From Durusdinium trenchii (Eukaryota > Sar > Dinophyceae > Suessiales > Symbiodiniaceae), in contig CAXAMN010021396.1 in NCBI GenBank assembly GCA_963970005.1, positions 1,065,587 to 1,129,586 of the forward strand: a stretch of DNA of 64,000 nucleotides, in the 5' to 3' direction. The notes below the pieces were generated by a model. It was not told the DNA's origin. It saw only the letters and a list, made by a program, of their open reading frames with translations, and searched no databases. Of this stretch, positions 53,848 to 64,000 are shown piece after piece (position 1 is the first letter of the stretch; each line of letters starts with the position of its first letter). Made by a program: the position numbers and the translations under genes.

Positions 53848-56800
53848 AAACTGGAACTGCTAGTAACTGCTAGGTTTCCAGAGCCTGTTAGACTGTTAAC
53901 ACTGTTAGACTCTTGGACTGTTAGACTCTGTTAGACTGTTAGACTTTAGACTGTGACTTAGACCGACTCAATGGATCTTCACATGTCATATGTGGTTGTT
54001 GTTGTTGTTGTTTGCTATTTGTTGCAAATAGTGCGAAGCCCTGGGGGGGCAGTTGCACTGACATAGCCTCTCTCAACTGCCAGAGAGACCGTTTGCGCGT
54101 GTGGCTACAAGCTTGGATGCGGGCCCTGGAGGAGGGCTTAACTTAACCTTAGCCTAACAGTCTAACAATAACAGTAACAGATGCCAGATGCCACCTACTT
54201 GTTCATTACCGACCTTACCCATTTCCACATGCTGTTGGTTCTCGGTTCTTTGTTTTGAAAGAGCTCTTAAAAACATAGAAGTCACAGAAAGTCACAGACT
54301 TATGAACTTATGAAACAAACCTACTAACCAATGGACTCATGGACCAACCAACGACCAACTGTTGCATTCATCTTGTAGCTCTTGTGGGCGCACCGTTCTT
54401 GTGCAGCGCTGAGAGACTTTAATGCGAATAATCGGAGAACACAGACAAACTACAGCCTACAGCACAGTGGCAAAAATGATCTGGCGTTACCATGTGGCCT
54501 GCGGCTGTTGGTCCAGTTGTTTGACCCCAGCGCGTTGTGACAAGACATGTGCAAATGTGCAGCGCAGGTGCTGTGCTCCAACTACGCAAGTGGCAGGGGA
54601 TGCTGGAAAAGGGCTTGCTGAGAGCTTGCCCAGCTATAGGGCCGGCTGTAGGGGTGTGGTATTGTCCAAAGCTAGAGATGACTAAGGAAGTAAAGTGGTG
54701 ACAGTGGTGACCATGGGGGGCGTGGAGAGGATCCAGTGGTACTGGCAGCAGCCTGGTAGGTTAAGGTTTGGATGGGTGGGTGGATGTTCATAGTTTTTGT
54801 CACTGTCAACATCTCTGCGGCCGATGAAAAGAGCTTCACACCGTCTTCAGCCACCGTTTTATGATAAAACTTTTTGCGCTCCAATCAGTTCCTCCTTCAC
54901 TGCTTTGTTCCTCGAAGTTCTGCCCGCCATAGGTCCCCAGCTCCCAGAACTTCCAATGTGCCACAATTGCACAAAGTGCGCCTCCCTGGCTCTCCTCTCT
55001 CTTCTCCTCGTGCCGTTCCACAATGGACCAACTGCTAGGAACCACTTCTCTTATTATAGGTCTATTTTTTCCTTTTTCTCCCTTCCTCCTCGAGTACAAG
55101 AGATGGTTTTGTCGCCCGCCCTGACCTCCAAGACCAACTTCCACGGCTTGGCCCCTGCCAAGCATGCTAGGATCAGGAGTTCACAGATCCAAATGACTCT
55201 GGCACTTGGAGCCTCCTCCAACCAAGGGCGCACGTGGTCACGTAGTGGCGGTCGTAGTGCCTAGCGGCCTAGCGGGCCCCGGCTCTTATGACCAGGCCCG
55301 CTACCATGCAAAGCGGCGTGCGAACCTTCTCAAATGTGTTGGGCCTGAATTTGCCCAGTGTGAACATATGCACTACGTGCCAAATCGACTGTCACCTAGG
55401 CCAAATCAAACAGATTTCCCAGCTGTCCCACTGATACTTAAGAACCAAGCAAGGCATACAAACCAGTGTTTGACTCAGTTTTTGCTTTGGGTGGAAGTTT
55501 TTTTTAAACGTCAGCCGAATTCACACGACCAGGCAGCTCGCCCTCGAACAGCGGAGGGTTGCTGGTCGTCCGCTGGGCGCGCCTTTGCCCGCGTTGGCAG
55601 GCGGGGCTGTCATGGCGCGGGCAGTGTCCAGGGCAATATCAAATTGACAAACAGTTGACACCACTACTCAAGGTAGTGTTGTGGACCCGCAGGCCACAGA
55701 ACGTTTGGCTAAGCGCACACGGTGGCACAGCACGCGGGGGATGTCGTTTAGACCTCTGACGCCACAGGGCCGGCATACCGAACCGCTGCCGTTGCGCGTC
55801 TTTTGCACTACTACCAGGGATAATGCGCAATCACATGGTCGCTACCTCCAAAAGATGTGAATTTGGAATCAACCTGTCTGTCGCCACTTTGGCCGATGCT
55901 GCATGTTTTTCCTCATGTCCAAACCCAAAAACATTTACTGTAAAAAAACGAGGTTTTGCCGTTGGTCAGCCCCAAATGCTGACCTGGTGTCAATCAGTTT
56001 TTGAGGGCCGGACTTCACACTTAGCAAGTGAAGTGTGGCCTGGCCGGATCACTTGACTCTCGGCCTGGCCGGGTCACTTGACTCTCACGTCGCTGCTGCA
56101 TGTCACGGTCGCACTCGGCCCTTCGTTTCCCAGTCATGCTTTTGTTGGTTGCATGGACCTGTTCGCTTCCACAACACTGAAGAAGTCCCCTTTAACAAAT
56201 TCTTCCCCCGAGCTGCAGCTGTCCAGCCCGCCCGACTGCTACCTCGTACCTACCCCCCAAGCCGCCGAAGGGTCAGGAGTTGAGGGGGGAGCGCTGTCCC
56301 GCGCTGCGGGGTGGTGGGACACTAGAAAGCCCAATGGAAGCCGCTCCCTGGGACAAGTGCCGTGGTGAGTCGCGACAGCAGCAACAGGACGCATTGCGAA
56401 CTTGGCGCACACCTAGTGGAAAAGAACACACCACTCACCCGCAACTTGAGAGAAGAGGGGGTGAACGAAAGGTAGCAGGGAGTCAGGCGTAACCCTGGAG
56501 GAGGCGTGTAAGTACCGTCGTTTTGTGCCACTTTGAAGCCTCCTGGTGTTTGGTCAAAAAAAATCAACATGCAACTTGCCAGCAAAACGCGCCGACTATC
56601 AGCACTCTAGACAAACACTGTCCAACAGGTAGGTTGGGTGCCCACGCGCCAAACACAGTTGGAGCCGAGCTTGCTGACAAGGGGCTAGGCCAAGTTGGCA
56701 GACATCACCCTGCTTATGATCCAGTTCTGGATGGGCCCTGGGAGCGCTGCAAAAATGGCCACGGCCCCAAGTGGCGCAGCGCATCTTTCGGCTCGCCGGC

Positions 56801-58244
56801 TTGAGGTCCACTTAGGCCTGTGGGCCAATCAAGTACGCCGTGGGCCACAGTGTTCTCGACCGAGGCTCCAAAATATTCACAATTGAACCGCTGGGTTCCT
56901 CCTCAACTTCACAGCAGACCGCGCCTGAAAGGGCCCACAAAACACACCAGGCGCATCCAGGCGCTGGAGTAAGCTTGCCTTTTGGTGAACGGCCGACCTT
57001 CTGTCGGCAAGCCCGAAGGAGTTGGAACTTGTGCACCTTGCGCACCTCCACTTCTGCGACCTGGCTCACTGGCACACTGCAGGTGGGGACAGCCACTTTT
57101 GGAGAAGAGACTGGGCTCACAAGTGGCGTCGACAGCCACTTGGGCGCCCCCGGCCGATTATGAGAGTTTTGTTTTTTGCATTTTTTTTATGCCCTATGCC
57201 TCCTTGCACGGGTATGGGCTGTGGAAACCGTGGCGCGGCCAGCATACAAAAGGCTACGACAGAAAGCATGAGGGCAAGTCCATTGCCAAAGAAACGCGTC
57301 GCACTTTCCATGGCTATGGGTACTGTGACTGTGACCATGTTCGCACAAAAATTGTTCCCACTCCCAAGCAAACAAAATTCCAAATCAAGGCCACAAACGT
57401 CTGGAAACAAACAGGTTTTGTGTCAAGCAGCCCCTGGATACGAAGACTGTAACAAGCAGAAACTGAGTGTCGTTCCAAAGCTGTCCCACAGGCAAGAATA
57501 GATCATGAAACACAATACTGGGCCGATCAAAAATTGATATTTCTGACCCCATTGACCGTCCGAATGAATCAAGCCGAGGAGAACAATCGCAAAGCATGTA
57601 AAAGGCATGGTCCACCTCGATTTTTGTGTTTCTTCTTCCCGCGTATTAAAGTGGAAGCCTCCACATTGGCACGTTCCTCAACCTTCCCAAACATTGATAC
57701 CAATATTTCTGCCACATCAATTACATTGGCATCAATTTCAGGCATGAATGACAGTGGTGGGGTGTTCCAATGCTGCTCGACATCAAGCGGGGTGAGGCAA
57801 TTTTCTTTTCATAGGCATGTGGCTGTTGGAGGGATGGCTCACAAGGTCTCGCTCATGAGGTAAAACGTTGTGAACAAGTAAGACACACGGACCGCAGCCA
57901 ACCTTAGCTTGTGAATCTGTTGAATCTGTTGCATCGTACCCCAAAAGCTCCACGGAGGAGTTGAAGCAAAGTGGAGGCGTCCCAGGGGCGGGTTGAACCC
58001 GCGCGGGGGGCGGGGCCCTCTACATATGAAGTTTTCACGTGATGCGGCGATCTCGAGGATTCCAGCCCCTCACGTGCGAAAGCAAGGACAACTCCAGCTA
58101 GCTGATGCTAGCTTTCGTGATTATCCCGGCAAGAGACCCCAAACAGTGCGTGTGAGGTCTATAAGAAGAACGTCTAGAGATCTAGACGTGTTGGGGTCCA
58201 GAGAGGATGGTGGTGATGAAGCTGGGGATCGTGGTGACGGTGGC
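53848..58244. other. Gene-poor spacer
   Basis: GTTAGACT words repeat at 53885-53955 and a GTT run lies at 53993-54013. At 56040-56089 a 25-base unit (CCTGGCCGGRTCACTTGACTCTC) is duplicated in tandem. Frames up to 155 codons (54797-55264, 56982-57452) lack domain signal. No gene is called. Confidence 0.4.
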
Positions 58245-58451
58245 GGTGAGTGTGGAAGAGTGAAAGTGAGAGTGACAGTGAGAGTGAGGATGAGTGAGAG
58301 TGAAAATGAGAGTGAGAGCGAGAGTGAGAGTGGGAGTGGGAGTGAGAATGAGTTAGTCAGTAAGTGAGTAAGTGAGTGAGTGAGTAAGTGAGAGTGAAAG
58401 TGAGAGCGGGAGTGAGAGTGAAAGCCAGAGTGAAATTGAGTGAGAGTGAGG
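58245..58451. repeat. GAGAGTGA-type microsatellite
   Basis: Plus-strand purine-biased array of GAGAGT/GTGAGA/GTGAGT units with drift between AGTGAG and GTAAGT variants. Confidence 0.9.
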
Positions 58452-58737
58452 TGCTTTCGACAAGGCCTCACGTTACATTGTACGCAGCCATACTTCATGA
58501 GTCAGCCACGCCGGAACGTGGCAGGAATGGGCAAGTCAGACTGGAATTCATGAAAGATATTTCACGTTTGCTGAAAATGAATACAACTCAGCCACCTGCC
58601 AGAACACGCAGAACAGAGCGTGCGGAGCGTACTGAGCGTACTGACAGGCCCCATCAACATGGGAGTGGCCAAGGAGAACGCAGAGATAGAGGAGCATGGA
58701 ACTGGTACGAACAAACAAATCGAGGAACAGTTCCTCC

Positions 58738-58862
58738 GCCCCCAGTTCCCTGTCGCCAGTTCCCTCAGTTCCCTGTCCCAGTTCCCTGCCCCCAGTTCCC
58801 TGTCCCAAGTCCCCTGCCCCAGTTCCCTGTCCCAAGTCCCCTCCCCAGTTCCCTGTCCCAAG
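58738..58862. repeat. GTTCCCTGCCCCA tandem repeat
   Basis: About nine imperfect copies of a 12-14 base unit (AGTTCCCTGTCCC and AGTCCCCTGCCCC), some arranged in pairs. Confidence 0.85.
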
Positions 58863-60248
58863 TTTGTGAAAACACGGAAGCAGGTGCGACCCCTTTTGAA
58901 TCCCGCTCTTGAGCCAAACGTTACAGTCGGTTTGACTGTATGTTCTGTTCATCCACTCTTCTCTGAAGAGGTCTGACTGGTCACAGTCGTCCAAAACATA
59001 CTCAAAGTACAAGAAAGCATCTCAAAACACTCTCAAGCAAAGCTAGGCTATACACAGCTCATCCAAAGCACTACCGCTCTATACTTAGGGCTTCTCTAGA
59101 CATGCTCCTAGCCACTTCTGGTCACATTCCACTTAGTCCTGCTAAGGTGGTCAAAGAGAACACACTCCAAGAAGATCCCTACTCAGCTCCAACCCCAAGG
59201 ACAGAAAAACGAAAATTTCCACTACAAAGAGGCACTAGGTGATCCACACACTGTACAGGCGTGCTACCCACACTTTTCACACCCCTTCTTGGGTCACCTC
59301 GTACCTTCTCCTGGTCTTCCTGTCTTCTTCTTCTCTTCAATTCGTTTTCTCGGAGCAACTAAGGTTCGAGCATCAACTAAGATCTCAACTCCTGTGTTCC
59401 AAACTGGTCTCCAGGTCGATCAAGCGTCAACAGATCAAGAACGACAAGCTTCAAGCAAGTTCAAAACAAGATCAACCAATCGACCAAGGTTCAACCAAGC
59501 GAGACAACCAACCAAAGGTCAAGGTCCCTCAGACAGCATGGCCTGAAGGAGCTTCACAGAGCTAGCTCCTGGCTCATGCTTATGTCATCCTTGGGACCTT
59601 GAAACCAAAGTGGTTTCAAGTGAACACCTGACAGGTCAAAACGACAAACGCTCCTCATGACAAAACCTGCCAAGTCCAAAAGTGCACAAAGCTTCAAACA
59701 GCAAGCGAAAATGAAGTCTAGCTTCAACCCCTTAGCTACAAGCCCTGGGTTACTGTTTGACTGACATCTTTTGAAGCACATCTTGAGTTCAAAACCCTTT
59801 TACTTACCTTCAACTGCAACCAATCAACTTGACATCGAATCACTGCCATGTCGTCCAGTCCAAAGTCCACAGTAAACAAATAGGTCTAGCCAGCCCTGCT
59901 AACTACAATCCCTCGTTACTGTTGGGCATCATCCACAAGAACAACATCGATCAAAGACCAGTTGAATCGCAAGTGAATCTTGGTCCCTGACAATCCATTG
60001 GGTTCCAAACCTGGTGCCTGCTTGCAAAACCCTGGCTGCTTGCAAGACTGAACAAGACACACATCACACAGCAAGAAGCATTCTGCAAGCTAACTCGAAA
60101 GGTCAAATTGAACAGAAATGAACAAGTTGAACAACATCAGAAACCCCTTTTTCAAATCTCGTGGTGCTGGAGAGCTTTCTGGGACTCAGATGGCTTAGGT
60201 TGCTACAACCCCTGCCAACGCCGCTCTTCAAAAGACTTGGAGTCAGAC
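58863..60248. other. Spacer, nothing recognised
   Basis: C/A-rich sequence with many CAA/AAC words and only short frames. The similar texture of 61700-62230 on the other side of the next gene could mean long flanking repeats of a retroelement, but I could not align them by eye. Confidence 0.3.
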
Positions 60249-61688
60249 CTAAATCTCTGGCCCCTCAACTTCGACAAGGACCCAATGTCCATCGGCCGTC
60301 TTCATGCGTTTGTAGGTCTTCTCGAATCGCGGTTCGATGGACCCTGAGGCAACTCCACTCCCACATGCCCCAGCAGGTGTGGGCAAACTTCCTGCTGGTC
60401 CGCTAGCTGGTGAAGTCGCGGTCATGTACCCTGCTGGCTGCAGAAATGGCGGTCCAGATCCAAACACCGCTCCAGATCCAAACGCCGTTCCTGACTGAGG
60501 AGGTACTGGAACTTTGGCTGAACTGGCACAGTAGGCGTCAATGGTGCTGGTGGCACTGTCGATCCAGCTCCTCCACTTCCCGCAACATTGGGTGGAGGTG
60601 GAGGATATTTTGAGGCTGCCGAGCCCGACTTGGGCTCTTCAATCTTCTTCCCCTGGATGTCAATGAGCTTCTTGAGATGGTCGTTCATTGCCAACAGCAA
60701 TTTATTGGTCTCCTCCTGGTTCTTCGTCTGTTGGATGACTTGGTTGCCACCTGCGACATGATTTTCCCTGAGGAGGTAAGCGTCACTTTAAGGCTGGTGT
60801 TGATGTTTTTGCCGCTGCCACCGAGCTGCCACGCAATGTTTTCAAGGTGCTTAACCTCAGCTCGATGGTTTTTCGAAGTCTCCTCGCTGACATGGCGAAC
60901 TGACGCACTCAATCCGACGATGCCATTCACCATCTCAAGGATCTTCATCCCCAAGTCTTCCATGCGCTGCTTGGATGAAGTTTCCATTTCAGACACCGTC
61001 GATAGATAGTTCGTCAGGTCTCCCGTGACATCTCGCAATCGAGCAAATCTGCCGATTGCCCATCTCAACAAATCCTGAAGATGGTCTCTTTCCCTCAACC
61101 TGCCTTCTGAGCTGGCCCGTGGTAGATCTGAAAGCGCAGCCGCAGCCATATCGGATTCCGGCTGGAGCAGCCGTTCAAAATAGATGTAGCTCCAAAATCC
61201 TGCTCCATCACTGATATTTGACGCCTGGATCATGATCCTCAGCTCAGTGATTGTCTTGCCTTCATGGACGCCGCGGTCGTGAGGGATCACAATGGAATCC
61301 AAATCCAGACCAGGATTCAAACCCTGGCGCCCACTCCACATCGCTCTGAAGCTTGTGAAGGCCCTCCAACACAGAGTTTGCGGCGTTCGGCCTCTGATTT
61401 GGACACCTCATATGATAGGGTCCGCGTGAGCTGTTCGCCACCCTCTGCCCGGCTCATCTGTATGTCTAACAGCACGCTTTCCAGGTCTTCTGAACCCAAC
61501 AGTACACCATGCACCGTGTTCCCCTCAAGGTTCTCAATCACTGGGTTCTCTGGTCGAGGAGGAGCTGGTCCACGGGCCTTCGGAGATGGACCATCATCAA
61601 CGCGAACAGGCGTCATGGACTCGGTCAAACCCTCATCGGCCACAACCACAGCAGGCATGGAAGGCTCGGCGTTCCCCATGTCAGCCAT
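60249..61688 (-). pseudogene. Coiled-coil, proline-rich protein, frameshifted (gag-like?)
   Basis: ATG at 61688-61686 opens MADMGNAEPSMPAVVVADEG. Three frames in series give one collinear protein: acidic N-terminus (61317-61688), a helical/coiled-coil middle (ERDHLQDLLRWAIGRFARLRD, then MEDLGMKILEMVNGIVGLS, 60685-61341), then NDHLKKLIDIQGKKIEEPK and a Pro/Gly/Ala-rich segment (YPPPPPNVAGSG, then PPAPLTPTVPV, 60422-60700) and a final segment to a stop at 60249. Two frameshifts or short introns are needed. The order coiled coil, proline-rich, short basic end resembles retroelement gag/ORF1, but there is no zinc knuckle. No family recognised. Confidence 0.4.
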
Positions 61689-62880
61689 CTTGCACACTGG
61701 CGGCGAAAATACAAATCACAAAGCTCGAACGTGCGAAGCAGTCTGAATCAGCTTGAGGCAAAGCAAACCACAATGAGCACTTGAATCACACGAGCTGCTA
61801 GCTGAAAAGTTGACTACCACAAACATGTCCACAACTGATTCCAAAACCACTCTTAGCTAAGAAGAGAAAGGATTGTTCTAGTACCCTCGAACACGTTACA
61901 AACCCTCAAAAGAAGATGTTTCAAACCCTTTTGCACAACTGTGTCGAAAACTCTGCAGCATCTGAAGTCTCAAACTGTCGTTTCCTGACGTCTCAACCCT
62001 GCATTCCCTGGCATCAAAACAAACAACTGGTCATGTCTAGCACTCAAAACCCCTGCTACAGCCACTCATGGTTAGCTACTCCTTATTGCGGCTTACATCA
62101 GTGGTTTTTCAGTGTCTCAAAGCACAAGCCAAACACTCTTCGCCTGGCGCAAGGTCGCCAGTGGACTTCATACAGCTGCCTTCTTAAACAAAAGTGGCGG
62201 CGGTCATCATCACTCAGTTCAGCTCGCACGTAACAGGAGGGTGTCTTCACGATGGCACCACTCCATGGAAGGACGTTTTACCCCTCTTTGGCACATTCTT
62301 GGGAGCCGAGGGGTGCAATGATGACCTCCCCTGGGGGGGGGGAATGCAGCACTTTCGTCCGCAAGCCTCTTCGGTTGCTTTGTCTCCACCGCCTGACTCT
62401 TGATGCGCCTCTCGCTTCGCTTGTGCAATCAGTTGTATGGATTGTGCTGCGAAAAGGGACTTTTCCTCCGCCTGCCCGGCACTGCAACAACTGATTTCCT
62501 TTGGCAAGAATCAGACCTGCTGACAGTCAGATCAGCCCCTGGCGAAAAGCTTAACTACCACGTTTTGCCACTCGATGCAGTGGCCGTGTGGTCACAGTTT
62601 TGATGATGGAACGAAGCCCCTTTGATTGGCTTCGCTTGCTCTTCGCTCGTGCACTGACCCTCTTGACAGACTTTCGTTGCGAATTCAGGCCCATAGATAG
62701 TAAGCAGCCATCTTTTCTCACCGGTCTCACCTCCGTACAGAGGAAACACTTTTTGGATGATGGGGAATCGGCCTTTGGCCCTTTTGCGTTGTTTTGGTTG
62801 GTTTTGTTTGGTTTGGGTTGTTTTGCCTCTTGGGGTTTGCTCGTGTTATTTCCCCATCATCATGTAGTGTTTCCTTTCCT
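61689..62880. other. Spacer, nothing recognised
   Basis: Frames up to about 105 codons on both strands without domain signal. A run of G (62332-62341) and a TTTGGTTTTG-type simple stretch (62790-62830) are present. Confidence 0.3.
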
Positions 62881-63225
62881 TCAATGATGACCTGGGCACT
62901 CCGCCCACATGGCGTCCGTACTCGTGGAAAAAAAACAGCCTGAGTTTGGTGGAGTCAACACTAGCTTGAGCGGGGCGCGAAAGTTTCTAAGCAAAGCGCT
63001 TGGTAAGGACCGGTAGATTCGCTGCCATAGGTCAAGTACGTGTTGCGAGATGGAGCGGATGCGCAGGCAAGCAATGACAGGTTGGAGTCCACCATACTCA
63101 GCGACAAGCCGCCGCAGATGAAAGAGCAAATAGCTGAGCGCTACCCCTGTACTGCGGGAAGGCACCTTGACGCCAATTAATCTCAGGGGCTGGGGAGACC
63201 CACAGGGCAATCCATGTCAGATGGG

Positions 63226-64000
63226 CTACCTGACAGAAAGAGAGCCAGCGATTAATGGAGTTGACCCCTCGTTGGCATAGCACACAGGGAACATAGGAAT
63301 CTGGCGCACGGCAACCCTCCGAGGCATCGAGACGTGGAGCTGCAGGGGGTAATCGGGTGAGGGAAGGCATCGCAATCTTATGAAACTGTAAACAGGCAGC
63401 GCTCTCTTCGAGAAGGTTGTGTAGGGTGACATCCCTCGCTGTAGCTGGTTGAAAGCAGGATGGGCATAATGCCCCGTGAGGGCAGTACGGCGAGCTTTAT
63501 TACTTGGGTCGGAGGCTTCCTGACTGTAGCCCATGTGGTCCCTAAGCGCCTGCTTGTGGCCCGCGAGTTGAATTCTAAACTGGGAATTCCCAGTGAGCCA
63601 CATACAGAGCTGATCCCATCGATCTTCGGAGTAAAGATGCGGGCCATATTGGTTGTATGGGCGATCTGCCATTTTAGGAGTGAAAGGATATCCATGGCAG
63701 TAGTAGTCACTGAGGACAACACCAGGGACTTTGGTCAGCATATAGCGGGGAGACAGCAGATTCCACCCTGTGCGGGACATGGCAACCCGTAGCCCGGAGG
63801 TCAGCCACTGAGCTACTACTGCACTTTCTGCTTGGATGTTCCCTTGCTCGAAATTGCCAAGCGCCGTTGCTAGTCTAGTATAACCTATGCCAAACCGTCC
63901 ATATCCCTTGGCAAAGGTATAGTTGGGTTCAGGTGCTATGTCCTCATCCTCTGTGGCTTCCTCAGTGCCATCTTCTGGTGGTTCAGCAAGCCCCACTGGC
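63226..64000 (-). CDS. Partial open frame running off the right edge, unknown
   Basis: A frame of 256 codons open to the window edge on the minus strand. The first 55 residues (acidic EDGTEEATEDEDIAPEPN, then YTFAKGYGRFGIGYTRLA) look like coding sequence. The part from about 63825 downward overlaps a tRNA-like head, so the downstream frame may be non-coding repeat read through. Not recognised. Confidence 0.25.
   Translation of the reverse strand, partial: PVGLAEPPEDGTEEATEDEDIAPEPNYTFAKGYGRFGIGYTRLATALGNFEQGNIQAESAVVAQWLTSGLRVAMSRTGWNLLSPRYMLTKVPGVVLSDYYCHGYPFTPKMADRPYNQYGPHLYSEDRWDQLCMWLTGNSQFRIQLAGHKQALRDHMGYSQEASDPSNKARRTALTGHYAHPAFNQLQRGMSPYTTFSKRALPVYSFIRLRCLPSPDYPLQLHVSMPRRVAVRQIPMFPVCYANEGSTPLIAGSLSVR
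63757..63822 (-). repeat. tRNA-like head, candidate SINE
   Basis: On the minus strand TAGCTCAGTGG (63816-63806) is a perfect RNA polymerase III A box. About 50 bases downstream GGGTGGAATCTG (63768-63757) stands where the B box (GGTTCGANTCC) should be, but with two to three differences. Spacing fits a tRNA; cloverleaf pairing is poor by eye. A degenerate tRNA-derived SINE is the most likely reading. Confidence 0.25.

Noticed and set aside
54797-57501. Several plus-strand frames of 100-160 codons
   Set aside because: No domain, no conserved-looking motifs, overlapping frames of equal length, and amino-acid composition typical of non-coding sequence.
62881-63370. Two overlapping minus-strand frames of about 90-110 codons
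   Set aside because: No domain signal and close to a candidate SINE; not enough to call a gene.

Overview
The window is nuclear DNA of a dinoflagellate, most likely a symbiodiniacean. The strongest evidence is an exact copy of the dinoflagellate trans-spliced leader (DinoSL) at 20207-20228 (minus strand), with partial leader relics beside it and at 12763-12818. Supporting signs are AG|G intron acceptors, very long introns, dinoflagellate-style copia and LINE relics, and large pyrimidine-rich microsatellites. No bacterial operons, rRNA genes or CRISPR arrays were seen.

Region 1 (about 633-22586, minus strand) is one split gene. It encodes a predicted receptor: signal peptide, periplasmic-binding-like (ANF/Venus-flytrap) ligand domain, ephrin-receptor-like Cys-rich repeats, about eight membrane segments, a cytoplasmic TIR-like domain that keeps a WCxxE motif, and a C-terminal tail. 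The ligand domain is cut by an intron of about 16.4 kb (5306-21686) whose two ends rejoin in frame.

Region 2 lies inside that intron. It holds two tandem, same-oriented, roughly 7.4-kb non-LTR retrotransposons of one family (L1 5363-12818, L2 12844-20228). Each has an ORF1 (zinc ribbon plus coiled coil) and a large ORF2 with, in order, a USP/C19-type deubiquitinase-like domain, an APE/EEP endonuclease, a reverse transcriptase and zinc-binding C-terminal segments. Both start with spliced-leader sequence and both sit in GAAAGA/GA microsatellite. Both carry frameshifts, mostly at different places. A pyrimidine tract of about 1.4 kb (20229-21610) follows.

Region 3 (about 23.8-29.8 kb) is a retroelement graveyard: a LINE RT C-terminal relic (minus), a GC-rich retroelement C-terminal relic (plus), a copia gag/protease relic (plus) and a copia gag-to-integrase relic (minus).

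Region 4 (30.4-54 kb, plus strand) carries exons of three apparent genes or one very large locus: a transposase-like (RNase H-fold candidate) protein family, a cytosine-5 DNA methyltransferase with motifs I to X spread over several exons, and a long series of small exons of an unrecognised protein. A 31/32-bp minisatellite containing an assembly gap of 10 N lies at 41.65-42.29 kb. Spacers and introns here are full of locally repeated short words.

Region 5 (54-64 kb) has little recognisable coding content: a frameshifted coiled-coil/proline-rich ORF (60.2-61.7 kb, minus), some simple repeats, a tRNA-like head and an open frame running off the right edge.

The retroelement copies are probably passengers in the receptor intron. 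The methyltransferase next to a transposase-like gene is the other arrangement worth testing as a functional or mobile unit.
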